A stretch of 63,798 nucleotides of DNA from Cristatella mucedo (Eukaryota > Bryozoa > Phylactolaemata > Cristatellidae), in NCBI GenBank assembly GCA_009760855.2, contig WPIO01000253.1, positions 126,001 to 189,798 of the forward strand. The letters are read 5' to 3'. The notes beneath the pieces are model-generated. The model saw only the letters and a program-made list of their open reading frames with translations, searched no databases and was not told where the DNA came from. Positions within the stretch are counted from its first letter, which is position 1. Each line of letters opens with the position of its first letter. The position numbers were made by a program, and so were the translations under genes. This document shows, one piece after another, positions 20,824 through 58,343 of this stretch.

Positions 20824-21211
20824 ATGTACGACGCGGGTATTTGCATTTGCTGTTAGGCTACCGGTGGTTCCCATATTCAAAATTACGGCCAAAACCCTAC
20901 AGATTAATGCTCTAAGGAAAACCTTTCAATACACTCTAGAATCAGTGAAATTCACTGCTCAGACGAAAGCTGGTCAGAACCGGAGATTTGCTCACTTCCG
21001 TGTTTCGGTTGCGTCAACCTTCCGTTGTAGGCAACTGTTATTTTCACTTTGACGAGTCATACAGCTTCAATCTAACGCCTCATCACGGGTTACTCCACAA
21101 TCGGTTTCGGTTCGGTATAAATCAGGAACAGCAAATAATACTTATATCGGCATTTCGAATCCTGCGGATCTAGCGCATCGCCGTTGTGATAACCCACGAA
21201 TAACGACGAAA
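20824..21211 (+). repeat. Candidate 5' LTR of gypsy element
   Basis: Repeat family shared with 1440-1848, starting TGTACGAC. It may end at aaaagCA (21211), followed at once by TGGTCACGAGG, a possible primer binding site. No 3' LTR was found, so this is inferred. Confidence 0.45.
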
Positions 21212-21384
21212 AGCATGGTCACGAGGAGAGCACTAAGGTGTAGACCTTTATTTGTGCATTGCGGGGTCAGGAGAAGGAATTGTGGTACACGGCTGTCAGG
21301 GGGTGGTCGTAGTTCATATGTACGTGTGTATGTATGTATTGTATGCCGGCTCCACTGATGAGCTGTGATGTGGCGTGGACACAG

Positions 21385-21525
21385 GCCAGTAACGTGCTGG
21401 TAGCCAGATGGTGGATTCACAATCAGGGTCGGCCAATGCACTGCTGTGGTCTGCCTTTGATGTGGCATGGACCAGCCGGTGGCCAGTTTGTGGATTCACA
21501 ATCAGGGTCGGCCGGTGCACAGTTG
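21385..21525 (+). repeat. Tandem duplication in gypsy leader
   Basis: A unit of about 80 bp carrying gtggattcacaatcagggtc is present twice between the putative LTR and gag. Confidence 0.7.
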
Positions 21526-21688
21526 TGATTCACGAATCATCGGACTCGACAAGTGGGAGAGGGACAGTGAGGAAGTTAAAGCACGGTGGAGCAGTTGGGG
21601 CTCTCTCGCTGGGAGTGCGAAGTGTTACTGGTGAATAAACGATTTGAGAACTTTAAGCTATTTCAGCAGTTTTGCGGCAATTAAAAGG

Positions 21689-22333
21689 ATGACGATGAAG
21701 ACCCCTGACGCCTTCACCCAGTTCGCCGGAAGGAAAGACTTTGCAGCTTTGATTGTGCGATTTGAGCTTGTGGCAGATATTCAAAATGTCACCGACTTGG
21801 CCAAGTTGTTGCCGCTGGTTTTGACGGGAAGCGCTTTCGCGGTCTATCAAGGACTAAGAACGGACGATAGAAAAAACTATCGCACAGTAAAGAGAAAATT
21901 GACCGCCGCGTTTTCACCAGATCGCTTCTGTGCGTATGACAAGCTTTTACGCAGGCATTTGCTTGCAGGTGAGAACGTAGACGAATACTCGGCCGACCTT
22001 AAGCGGCTGATATCGCTGGTGATGCCTACAGCTGATGTTGCTGCTACCGGGTTCGAGGAGTGGCAAATGTGTGCATTCATCGCTGGGCTACCAGATCGAG
22101 TCAAAACGCAGATGAAGGCAGCGTGCAGTCTATCAACGATGACTCTTTCTGTGGTCATTGAGCGGGTCCGACTCCTTGTTTCCGCTGAGAATGTGTGTGC
22201 AGTGGGCGCTGTACGAACTGCGAGAAGCACGATGAACGAGTCTCGCGTCCAGTCGGGGCGTTTCGTCTGCTTCTTGTGCAACGAGACGGGGCACGTTTCC
22301 AGGAGCTGTACTGATTGCAGAAACGTAAGGTGA
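21689..22333 (+). pseudogene. Ty3/gypsy gag
   Basis: Frame beginning at an ATG (MTMKTPDAF) and encoding about 215 residues. The capsid-like part has the usual order: the substrate-recognition-like start (RFELVADIQNVTDLAKLLPL), a small hydrophobic block (LTGSAFAVYQGL), then VDEYSADLKRLI. The C-terminal zinc knuckle is CFLCNETGHVSRSC, a perfect CX2CX4HX4C. Gag packages RNA into particles in the cytoplasm. Its frame is open, but the pol region that follows is broken. Confidence 0.85.
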
Positions 22334-23267
22334 ATCGTGTACTTTAGATGCAGCAAGGCAGGGCATATTGCTGCCTCGTGTTGAAGCGAACGCCCAAAAA
22401 AGGAGTAAGGGGCAGCACAAATTGCTGCGCTACGGCGTTCCCACTGGCGGGGCAAATACCTCACGTGAACGTACTGATTAGCAACCGTTTCGCAAGGGCT
22501 CTTATTAAAACAGGCTGCTCGCGTTCCATTGTGTCCCGGAAATTACGCTTAAGCCCGTTCAAACACCTATTGTAACGATGGACGGTAGGACAACCGTATG
22601 CCGCCACATGTGCCGTGGGGACCTCGACTTCGATGGACGCCTACTGCAACTGAACTGCCTCGTGACCGTATCCTTCCCGGCTATGATTTGCTGCTCGGCA
22701 TGGATGCAGTACGTGGTCTTGGAAGCGTTCGAGTAAGGGCCGATGGCAAGAACGTGGAGTTCTTTGGTGAGACACGCTGCGCTGCGGTTGCTGAGCGCCC
22801 GACCGAGACGCAAAACGCTGCTAAGGCCCTGACGGTCGAAGACAAGGATTTTTCCGCGACGTTTGCCAACGGCATGCGGACGGTGTCGTGGGTGTGGCGA
22901 GACGGTGCGAACGCTCCAAGTCTAGAGAACCAAATACCCTTTTACCACATTCCTCTGTCCGCTCAAGCCGCGTATGAGGAGGAGGTAGAGGAGTGGATAC
23001 GACTTGGTTGAATAGTACCGTGTACCGCGAAGGGCACCGGTCCTATTCCGTTAATGGCGGTAGTTCAGGCAAGCAAAGAGAAGGTGAGGCCGGTGATGGA
23101 CTACCGGAAGTTGAATCAGTACGTCTTGAGCCATACCGCTCACGGATATGTATGTGGAACGAAGTTTCAATCCTGTCGAAAAATGGGCGACCACTGCAGC
23201 ATACTTTAGAAAGCTAGCATACCTTAGAAAGGCGTGCTTACAGATACATGTACGCGAGTCACTGTGG
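22334..23267 (+). pseudogene. Gypsy protease and start of reverse transcriptase, decayed
   Basis: A retropepsin-like motif (ALIKTGCSRSIVS, about 22498-22536) has Lys where the catalytic Asp of D-T/S-G belongs. The second protease strand (LLLGMDAVRGLG, near 22690) follows in another frame. RT begins with PLMAVVQ (23048) and VRPVMDYRKLN (23084-23116), and later LRKACLQIHVRESLW (23223-23267). The rest of RT, RNase H and integrase are missing; frames change several times. It resembles gypsy-type pol with the DYR-LN variant and cannot be active. Confidence 0.8.
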
Positions 23268-23269
23268 CG

Positions 23270-23560
23270 CTCCCGGTATTCAGGAGACAGTTTCAGGCGA
23301 CCACACTGGCTCCGAAGATAAACATGTGAGTTTTGAAGGCACTCGCTGCTGAACACCGGCGCAAGTCGCGACCTTGTGGTGGCTGCATAGCCAGGTAAAC
23401 TATCGACTTCTGGATTGGACGCAGAAGTTGAGAGTGACTGACCGGCTTCTCATCAACTGCTTTTCTTTGGTGAAGCGATCGAGCAGTTAGCAACCGGTAG
23501 GCAGAGCTGGCATCGTGAGTCGCTGGAAGCTGGAGTGTAGCAGCTCCAAGCACGGCATGC
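23270..23560 (+). repeat. Repeat shared with 2229-2500
   Basis: It follows the RT remnant directly. Conserved phrases include gtgagttttgaaggcact and gtggctgcatagc. The boundary with RT is at the same place in both copies, consistent with one deleted master. Confidence 0.55.
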
Positions 23561-23574
23561 GATTGCTCTTCACG

Positions 23575-23705
23575 ATCTCGTCACCGAAGTCATGGATTTA
23601 AATCCTGTGATGGGATATCCTTTATTGCAGCTGCAAGCGGTGGTGACAGCCTTATAGGCTGTCACCACCACTGTTGTACAAAAAGAGGCTGTTCAATCAG
23701 CCAGT
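23575..23705 (+). mobile_element. SINE1, 5' truncated, with palindrome
   Basis: Body and tail of SINE1 (ctttattgcagctgcaagcg, then acaaaaagaggctgtt). At 23639-23669 lies a perfect 13-bp inverted repeat (GGTGGTGACAGCC, loop ttata), not found in the other copies. Confidence 0.65.
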
Positions 23706-23719
23706 GTTTTTTAAGCCCA

Positions 23720-24369
23720 CTCTCTCTCTAAGGGGGGAGACTTGTGCAAATAGCTTTCATCTGCATGTGTCAGCAGCTGCCCCTGAGCCTGCCAACCTCT
23801 CGAACGTACTGCAGCTGTACTTCTCTGCGATTCTTGTTCTTCCTGGCTGACTAAAAGCGCTCATAGTGCCGTCAGAGAATAAGGATTTTACTCTGTATCA
23901 ATTGATTGACCTGGATATAGTGCTGCTCCATTACCGAAGGGCACAGAGTACAAGTAAATGTCAGACGATTCCACGGCCTAATTGATGTTTCAGCAGCAGA
24001 AGCGCATAACTGGTAATCGATATCACTATCGTTGCTTCATTAGAGAGCTTCTCGGATTAATAAACCGAGCCAGTGGCCACCTTGTCAAGTAATTGATCTG
24101 ACCATGGATTTTTTGCGATCCTGCTAGTACGGAGTTACAGCATTGGCCATTGCAGCGCTAGCCAGCAGTGGCAGAATTGTTGCTTATTCGTTGTTTCAAG
24201 TTGCAGTCATTGCAAGCTGCTGCTGTCGCTGCTGTGATAGTCCCTTTTTCTTAGCCAACGGGTGATGATTGACTATTAACAGTGTGCCGTGGCTTTGATG
24301 TTGCAGCTGTCGCCTGTATTTAGTTGCTTCTGAAAAGGCCAGTTGAGAATTGCTGACACACTCTACACC
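23720..24369. other. Unassigned region upstream of the kinase/caspase-like gene
   Basis: No recognised repeat or coding frame. It is the place to look for a promoter and 5' UTR if 24370 is the true start; no TATA or initiator stands out. Confidence 0.3.
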
Positions 24370-24432
24370 ATGACCCAGCCGACCGGAGCCTTGAGAGAAC
24401 AGCAGCAGAAGCTTGAATCAACCACTATTGAA
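24370..24432 (+). CDS. Possible first coding exon (tentative)
   Basis: An ATG frame reads MTQPTGALREQQQKLESTTI and then meets gaag|gtgtgc, a weak donor in phase 1. It would join in phase to an acceptor inside exon 1 (accag|aaaaag near 27697), giving an alternative N-terminus. The evidence is only an open frame, a Gln/Glu-rich composition and position. Confidence 0.25.
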
Positions 24433-24439
24433 GGTGTGC

Positions 24440-25480
24440 AAGCTCCAGGGCATGTCTTCTGCAGGAGCTTTGAGCGATGGACGACGTGCGAGTTTAGCCG
24501 CAAAGCATGATCTAAAATCGACTGCTAGCCAGCCGAACGGGATGATATCTAAAAGGAACTACATCGTTCGCATAGACTTTTTTCAGTCAGATGCATGCTA
24601 AGCAAATGGTGGTGAATGATGAATGTTGGGAAATTGTGTCAAACAAACGGGAGCAGCCAGCCTAACGGGCCGAAGTTGATGCAGGTTCACCTATCGACTC
24701 TTCGAGGCTCTGTCTCTGTTAAGCAGATCTCCTAGTCTCGCTTCCACCGCCGCACGATTAGTTCCTAGTCCATTCTTACTTCTTTTTTTCGTTCCTCATT
24801 CTAGCTTATGCCTGGGGGAGCCGTGCCCTGCCGTCAGCCGCATCAAGTTCCTCCTAGCTGATGTTCTCGATGCCAACTTGCTGGAACAAGCCGGAAGCGC
24901 CGTAGACTTGTTCTTAAACGTGTGCGACACAAAAATGTACATTGTACTCTAAACAACAACAATGTTCTCAAACACGCACGACGCGTTTCCTTTAAACCGG
25001 CTGCTTTTGCTTTGCCGGTGACCGGTCCATGGGGCCAGCTGTTGCAGTGCTAGCAGCTCTGAACCGCATATCGTGCAGGCATGTTCATTTCAGAGGCACT
25101 CAACCCTCTAGTCCGAGGACAAGATAGGATGTCCAGCCTTGATGGTCCAAGCAGCCTGCTGCATGCGATTTCAACTTGCTTATTTGAAATCCTTTTTGGT
25201 GACATGCAGCCTGTTAGCAATACGATGGCATTTGATTGCTAATATCTATAAGACAAAGTGTCATTTGACTCTAAGAAGTCAGTTGAAATCATGTGAGTAG
25301 ACTAAAGTATAACAAGAAGTTCGGCCTTTAAAGTATATACCCTACACCAGGCAATTTTTTTCTAGCTATTCACCAAGCTTAAGAAACTCGAATTAGATTC
25401 CAAAATCCCTAGCTCCATATGTTTTCTGATACTTTCACATTTTCGCTTTCAGAAATATTCTCAGTATTTGAGGTAACACT
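24440..25480. other. No gene seen
   Basis: Unique-looking sequence, no repeat or motif-bearing frame recognised. Confidence 0.4.
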
Positions 25481-25489
25481 TAAAGTTAA

Positions 25490-25560
25490 ATAGCCTAGAA
25501 AGAGCTTGTGTTCTCTTAGGGCACTATATCAAATGCATTATCGTTATTATAATATAATTT
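25490..25560 (+). mobile_element. LINE/SINE tail scrap
   Basis: The terminal block agcctagaaagagcttgtg, then tctcttagggcactatat, with a short ATT-type tail. Confidence 0.5.
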
Positions 25561-25769
25561 TAAGTTAGCTGTTATATTTTTGGCACATAGTACATATATG
25601 AGGTGATGCTGCTGTGAGTTCATCACCTTGCGCTCGAAATTTACGTGTCATATCCGCCAGCTGCCGCAATTTTAAAAGCTTCATTTAGAAGACTCCTTCT
25701 ACAGCTAGCCATCATGTCCGATTCCTATTAAAGAATAGGCGGTGTCTTGCACAGTGGCTTGCAAAAAAC

Positions 25770-26291
25770 TGAACTAGCTTCTTGGTTCTGTCTCGGATTG
25801 ATTATCGTAAGTCCCTCCTGGCTGGGTTACCAGGAAAGCACCTAGGCCACTGCAGCTGACTGTAAATATGGCTACATAGCTAGTCCTCAAGTCCAAGAGG
25901 TTTGAGCATATGTCTCCCCAGCTAAATAAGCTAGGGCCGTTGCAGGTTGAGCAACAGATACAGAGCAAAATTCTCAGGCTGACCCACAAGGCCTGCCATG
26001 GCTTGATTCCTTTGTACCTAGCCGAACTGCTGCACCAGTTTCAGCCTCTTCGTGCACTAAGGCCCAGTGTGGACAAGAAATTGCCTGTTTCATTCCTACG
26101 CTTAAAGACCGTTCGCTACAGAAGCTTTAGCTCGCAGGTCATTGACTGTGGAACTCGCTCCCTCAATTCTTATGCAACGACAAATGCTCCTCTGCTGCCG
26201 TTTATGGCTCATCTTTTCAGCGGTCCAGAGCTGCTACTTCCAAGCTACTAACTTCGTCAACCGCTCTCCTGGCTGTGCCATACAAATTAAG
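25770..26291 (+). mobile_element. LINE B 3' region, first part
   Basis: The plus strand encodes HKACHGLIPLYLAELLHQFQ, then a diverged VPFLRLKTVG-type stretch. It stops at 26291, where a SINE1 intervenes, and resumes at 26463. Confidence 0.7.
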
Positions 26292-26462
26292 AATAAACCC
26301 TAGCTAATTAAACAGCCTCATTTGAATAGTTACAGAAAAGCCCTAACGGCTGTCACCACTGCTTGCAGTGGCGATAAAGAATCGACTACTGCTGGAATCG
26401 AACCCACGATCTCGGGACCGAGGTCGTGAAAGCAACTGCCTTACCTAGTGTGCCATCATGGC
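26292..26462 (-). mobile_element. SINE1 nested in LINE B
   Basis: Minus-oriented SINE1 with intact A box (TGGCACACTAGG) and B-box region (GGGTTCGATTCC). The LINE B 3' UTR continues directly on the far side. Confidence 0.8.
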
Positions 26463-26610
26463 TACGCTTCCTACTTTCTCTTATTTGCGTGCGACGATAT
26501 CTGGAGGCTAGTGAATGTGTACCGAAAGCCGCTTAGGCTGCAAGAGGGCTATAAAAAAACTATCCTGCCTTACACCAGCATAGTCTTTATGGCTTTGTGA
26601 TGTTAAAATT
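26463..26610 (+). mobile_element. LINE B 3' UTR, second part
   Basis: Continues from 26291: ctttctcttatttgcgtg, cgaaagccgcttaggctg, then tagtctttatggctttgtga. Confidence 0.65.
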
Positions 26611-26619
26611 TTAGATACA

Positions 26620-27320
26620 TTACATGAAGTATGCTAATGGAGTAAGTGGGTCAAATAGGCCTAGATTAAGAAAAGAAAACCTAGCTTAACTCAAGCATTG
26701 TTTCACGACTTGAGGAAATTTATTGCCAGTATCTATTATTTTTAAATACAGGCATTCCACTTTGAAGGATCTTTTTGCTACCGAGAGGAAGTATGTACCT
26801 ATACCACAGAGCATACATTATCTAGGCTCAGCTTGTTTAGTTAGCCTTGGTGAGGCTCTTTAGTCACTGATTATCTTTAGTGTTTGGTGCAACTTCAATG
26901 GGTTCAGATTTGGTGTGAAGCTTAACGTAAATGTCTTATATGTCTCAACACGAACTGAGATTGAAATTGAGCGGCTTTCAGAAGAGCACGTGCGAATATT
27001 AACATTTTTATTTGGTAAACGAACAATTCAGGTAGTTTTTTATCGGCAAAATCCAGCCACTGGGGTTGTTGTTGGCTATCGTATGCGAACCCAATGCTTT
27101 GTTTCAGTTGCCGGCATCAGGCTGCTCATTAGGCTGGCCTATTAGATGACGATCAACTAGCAAGCAGTATTTGTACAGATCGCTCTAATAAAAAATAAGA
27201 GTAATACACACGAGCATCATCGACAGTAACGTGTGGCTCGCGCTTCATGCTGGGGTCTGCTTATCTCTATCGCACCGCTCGTGCATGCTTGTCGTGCCAC
27301 CTTGGTTTATTCAAAGGAAG
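26620..27320. other. No gene seen
   Basis: AT-rich; no recognised repeat or exon. Confidence 0.35.
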
Positions 27321-27329
27321 GGGTTAGGT

Positions 27330-27435
27330 GCTTGCCTTAATGATTAAGGTCGTGTGCTCAAGCCCTTGGGCATTTATATGACCCCGGCGTGAGATTAAGT
27401 ACTCTTAGGTCAGTATACAAACGAATTATGAGTTT
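27330..27435 (+). mobile_element. SINE2-like fragment
   Basis: A diverged tRNA-like head (tgcttgccttaatgattaag) and B-box-like ctcaagccc, ending in the shared gtatacaaacgaattat. Confidence 0.4.
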
Positions 27436-27632
27436 TATATTTTCACCCTTTGCGGAGTTTAGCGACATATTCGTATGACTTTGCCACAGGGAAGCATGCC
27501 CAGATATGTATTAAAAGCGGCCCTTGATTTACTTGCTCGATCTCGGAGTACTGCTTGTTGCAGGTGAAAAGGCAACAGTGCGCTCACACTTGAACCTGAA
27601 TGAGAAACTGATTTGTTCAACGTTGGTTGTAG

Positions 27633-53759
<26,127 letters not shown>

Positions 53760-53761
53760 AA

Positions 53762-53816
53762 ATCGCCGTCCATGCCAAGATTCGGCAGTTTATGCAGGAT
53801 CAAAAGGTTCTCTTGG
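53762..53816 (+). CDS. Possible downstream coding segment (frame -1)
   Basis: Directly after the stop, another frame reads IAVHAKIRQFMQDQKVLL and ends ttgg|gtgagc in phase 1, matching the next candidate exon. Either a base is missing near the T/A run at 53755-53761, or a very small intron was missed, or the match is chance. Confidence 0.35.
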
Positions 53817-54021
53817 GTGAGCTATCATTTCTTTGCAAAACTCGTAGCTCGTTATTCTCAAGAATTTGGCGTAGGATATTAATCGTTTTCGCTTTTTGCT
53901 CAGCGCATCGTGGCAGAGCTTGAAATGTAAGTCTTATTTTTCGCTTTGGAAGATAATTATACAAGCCTATTTTTGCTGTTGTAGTGAGTAAATGTAAGGT
54001 AGCCTTGTCATCTTTTCACAG

Positions 54022-54225
54022 GTCCTGTGCAGTGCGAAGAATTTGACGAGCCTGCAGGTCATCAGCCAGCCGATGCTGGCGCCGACGACGCGTATTCGTT
54101 GGCTCGTTCCACTGTCGCATTGACCGAGAAAGTCGTGCCGGCTGGCGTTCTCGCTCATCTCAAACTTCGCACGGCGGTCTGCGAGATAACTGACGATGCG
54201 GTCATGAAGACAATGTTCCGTAAAG
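54022..54225 (+). CDS. Possible extra exon 13
   Basis: ttttcacag|gtcctg ... cgtaaag|gttttg, phase 1 both sides, 68 codons open. Encodes an acidic lead (QCEEFDEPAGHQPADAGADD), then TEKVVPAGVLAHLKLRTAV. Composition resembles exon 12. The pyrimidine tract is good. Function not recognised. It could be the next exon of the same gene or part of another transcript. Confidence 0.5.
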
Positions 54226-54239
54226 GTTTTGCTTTTCAC

Positions 54240-55000
54240 TGCTCAGTCAGCCTGTAGGCTGCTATGGCTGCTTTGCTTTGGGACTCAGCTTGCGTGTTCA
54301 CTGAGAAAATGTGTGAACGAACGAGACTCAGCAGCTGCCTCCTCGGCTGAGACTTGCTATGCAACTTATTTGGGCAAAGATGCAAGTGGTCGAAGTTGCA
54401 AGGGTAGACAACATTGTCTCGAACGAAGTTGCACAGCTTTGACTCTGCAAATGACGGTAAAACTATGTATGGGTGTTTAGTGCTTAGGTTTTAAGAAGTG
54501 TTAGCTAAAGCAAGCTGTTTTCTTAATTTGAAAAATATATTAAAAAAACGATAGAAATGTATATATATAGATGTTTTTTTCTACAGGCTAATTAGAGATT
54601 GGCCATTTGAAACGCTTAGGATGTTCGTTTGCTAAATTATCAAACCTATACTAAGTGCAGCTGATGTTCTCGGACGGCAGGAATTTGGTTATTTTGAAAA
54701 GCATATTTTCTTTAGCTCCGATTGTCTTGCTAACACGGGCAGCCCTTCCTTGTTAGTGCATTACAACTAAATGCTGTTGCGCTTGTCTCAATTCTCAGTT
54801 CTGTTCAGCAGTTGAAAAATCGTTCAGCCGACTTTTGTGTTGCACCTGATATCGCTAAAGACTGGCACAGTTAGCTTAGCAAATATCCGCAAGTTGTGGC
54901 TGCTCAGCTGTGTTATCAACACTTTTACTGCATCCTTGGAATTTACTTTTGCATGTACACTGATATATAAATACACATGAACGAGTTGCGACAGACCAGC
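54240..55000. other. No gene seen
   Basis: No further exon with a convincing motif was found; a tatata stretch lies near 54559. Confidence 0.4.
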
Positions 55001-55009
55001 TTTACTCAT

Positions 55010-56095
55010 GTAATAATGATATTAATAATAATAATACTAATGCACTTGATAAAGCGCCCTCATAGAGCTCAATCTCTTTCTAGGCGCTTTACATTTGCTG
55101 CAAGGGGAAATGCAATTGAATTGTAAGTAAAATCATGCTTGAAAAACAAACAAAATGATACCATGGTTAGGTGACCAGCACAGGGTCAGCATGAAAATGT
55201 GGTGAGTGGCAGCATGCACAGTATCAGCATGTATGAGCACGTGAAGGACGAACAAATAAATAAATAAATACTAGCTGATTTAACAGCCTTTTTTTGTATA
55301 GCAACAGAAGAGCCTAGACGGCTATCACCACCGCTTGCAGTGGCGATAAAGAATCGCCCACCACAGGATTCGAACCCACGACCTCAGGGCCGAGGTCGTG
55401 AAAAGTAACCGCCTTACCTAGTGAGCCATTACTGCTCACCATCACAGGGACCCACTAAGTGCTGTCCTAAATAGGTGTGTTTTTAAGTTCGTTTTAAATG
55501 TGGTCAGGTCAGGGGATGTTCTGACGCAATTCGGGAGGGAGTTCCAGGCTTTGGGAGCATACGAACTGTATGCATGGTCTCCAAAAGATTTAAGGTTTGT
55601 ACGAGGTATTTCTAGACTGCTGGATTCCGAAAAGCTGGTGGTACGATGCTTGGCCTGATGGGGAGTATGTCGGAGAGATAGGCTGGATCCACATAATGAA
55701 GGGACCTAAAAGTGAGCGACAAAACCTTGAAGTCAATCCGTTGCTTGACTGGTAGCCAGTGCAGGTCGGCGAGAAGTGAAGTAATGTGGCAACTGCGACG
55801 CTCACGACAGACAAGCCTAGCTGCAGAGTTTTGCACCAGCTGCAATCGCCCGATCGCACATGCTGGTAGGCCAGCGAGCAGTGAGTTGCAAAAGTCGAGA
55901 CGAGATGTCACGAATGCATGGACCAACTTAGACGTGGTATCCTTAGCTAAACAAGCCCGAATTTGAAGCTGAAAATAGGCAGATTTGACAGTGGAGCTGA
56001 TACGGTCGTCTAACGAGAGGTCGCTTTGGAATCTGACACCTAAATTTCGAGCTGATTCATTTGGAGGGATGCTGGCAGAGCAAACTTTGAGTTTA
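55010..56095 (-). mobile_element. LINE A 3' half with nested SINE1
   Basis: Minus-strand C-terminal region (MVHAFVTSRLDFCNSLLAGL, then AARLVCRERRSCHITSLLAD) plus 3' UTR. The 3' UTR is split at 55250 by a SINE1 and resumes at 55442 (tcacagggacccactaag). Confidence 0.8.
55250..55441 (-). mobile_element. SINE1 nested in LINE A 3' UTR
   Basis: Minus-oriented, with intact B box (GGGTTCGAATCC) and a taaataaataaata tail. The interrupted LINE sequence (aaggacgaa / tcacaggg) is contiguous in other copies. Confidence 0.85.
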
Positions 56096-56099
56096 GTAA

Positions 56100-56500
56100 C
56101 AGTATGTAATAATGTAACATTATCTTTTTTTAACTTACATTATATTTCTAATTATGAGAGAGCCCTTTTCCATCAACATTTTTCTGTACTCATAGGCTCG
56201 CGTCGTACTTAAAAAAGCCGCCTAACGAAATCGCAGTGACTGCAGCTTAGAGATTGTGATTCCTTCGATTTTTGGTTCCAGTTCTATCAAAACCAAGGTA
56301 CTTAATTTTCTCTGCACAAACATTGAATGTGTTCAAATTCACAAGGAGCCTAACCGGTATGTCAGCGTTCTCAATTAATCAGTTTACTTCCAGCAAGGCA
56401 ACGTACAGAGACCTTCAAGGGGGTCGTGCGTGAGCACCGTAATATTTAGGTTGTCAAACAGCACATCTAAATTACCGAAATTTTAACCCAGAACTTTTGA
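56100..56500. other. No gene seen
   Basis: No recognised feature between LINE A and the LTR-like repeat. Confidence 0.4.
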
Positions 56501-56507
56501 TATACAT

Positions 56508-57200
56508 CTTGTACCAGGGTTTGTTCGGTTGGCTGGGACCGGACGGCTGTAATGAGGGTCGCCGGCTAGGCCGTGGACGGACCTACGGCATGGCCGGATG
56601 TGTGGTGACGAGAGGTCACCGAGGCTCTTGGGTAGGAGAAGTTGGCCGAGTAAGTCGTGTTGTTAGCGCCGGTCCCGCCGAGTTATGCACTTGGATTCGT
56701 GCAGGCGTGCTCCGGCGATGCTGCCACGCAAGCAAGGGAACGAGTACCCAAGGCCCGAGCTGAGCTGGATAGCACGCTCGTTGTTGAGACTTGTATATTT
56801 CGCGTACCCGTGTAACGCGTTCGTGACCCCCTCCTCCGTGTGTTGGCGTCTTTCGGCGGAAGCTTTCGACTGCGGCTGTTGTCGACTCGAACTAGCCAAA
56901 CAGTTACTCAGCCAGCCGGGTCTTGGACGGCGTACGCTTGTACGGTTGGATTTGGAGTTGGTACAACGACAGCACTGCGGAAGCCGACTTACCAAATAAC
57001 ATGTTTGTTCGCGCTTGCTGCGTTGTCTTGCACCCCTATGGTGTGCTTTGTATAGGACCCGCCAAGTAGACTTATTTAGTTCCCCCGTTGTGGTTGGCGC
57101 ATGCGTTGTAATAAAGAGGTTTAACCTGACGGCCGCACGTCTTACCATTGCTCAGTGGCATGGCGAGCGGCAGCGTGGCCGGAGTATAGCGGGCTTGGCG
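56508..57200 (+). repeat. LTR-like repeat, copy 2
   Basis: Inverted relative to 5335-6038. It begins TGTACCAGGG and shares the same internal order, ending beyond gcgcatgcgt and an aataaa. Possibly a solo LTR; the right edge is approximate. Confidence 0.55.
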
Positions 57201-58165
57201 GGAACGCGCCTTTGACCACGGAAACTCGGTTAAAATTTTAACCTGCTTTCTTTGAAGATAAGCTTAGTAGGGATATTAATTTGACCTCTCTTAAGCCCGC
57301 GTGGAAGTATGATTAAGCTATTGGAAAGCTCTGCCGCTCAACATACTGCAAGTTTGCATATCCTCTGCCACCTTGCACGAGCCATACAAGCTTCATGGGT
57401 TTACGACCACCCTTGAGCTCGTCTCGAAATTTTGAAAATCCACAAACGCTAAAAGAATGAGTCCATATTGAGTATATTCCTACGCACTCTAATGTAAGAA
57501 ATAGTGTGAGGGTGAGGGGCTTGTGCGAGCGCGATGGCGGCGCGACGAAGAGCGAAGCGCCCACAAGCGAGTCATTGCGTTGTCGACGACGGCTGCATTG
57601 TATCGAATACCGGCAACGCAAGCGAGCGAGCGTACATGCTGATGTGGAAGCCGTCGTGCGTGCTGTTCCGGAGCAAGCCATGTTAAGAGAGAAGAGGTTG
57701 GATATCGTGCGTACGTGCCGACGCACAGGCAGGAAGTTAATTTCGAGTCAAGGAACGCGTCACGTGCTGGCAAGGAGCGCGCCCGTTGGGCGGACGATAC
57801 CTCGGCTGGGGGCGGAACCACGGGACTGTGATGAAGCTCATGCAAAAGCCCCCCCCCCCACCTCCAGTGGCACGGCGCGAGCCTAGCGAAGTTACTAGGC
57901 ATATTCTCATCAGGCCGTCTCGACGTCAGCTAGAGCTGAGCTAATGTCCAGCTTTGTCGACGAGGGCGGCCAACTTGTTCGATTTGAGCGTGTTGCAAGA
58001 ACTTCCAAAACGAGGAGTTAGCTTAAAGACAAATCTCTCGTCTTAAAGGGATAAAAGAATGGGCTGCGTTAGGTTGGAACTGGCTTAGGTCCGCCATGAG
58101 CAGTTTTAGCACAACTGACCCAAACGCTTTGACAGGAACTGGCAACCCGAGGACAATTCATCCTC

Positions 58166-58343
58166 GAGACTAAATCCTAGCTGATTAAACAGCCTCTTTT
58201 TGTATAGCGACAAAAGAGCCTTTACGGCTATCGCCACCGCTTGCAACGGCTATAAAGAATCGCCCACTAGAGGAATCGAGCCCAAGACCTCGGGACCGAG
58301 GTTTGGAAAGCAACCACCTTACCTAGTGTGCCATCACGGCTCA
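58166..58343 (-). mobile_element. SINE1 nested in R3
   Basis: Minus-oriented SINE1 (A box TGGCACACTAGG). R3 copy 1 is uninterrupted at this point (near 9257) and serves as the empty site. Confidence 0.85.

Noticed and set aside
57489-57902. Overlapping frames on both strands at 57.5-57.9 kb
   Set aside because: Low-complexity Arg/Ala-rich translations on both strands with no motif or splice support.
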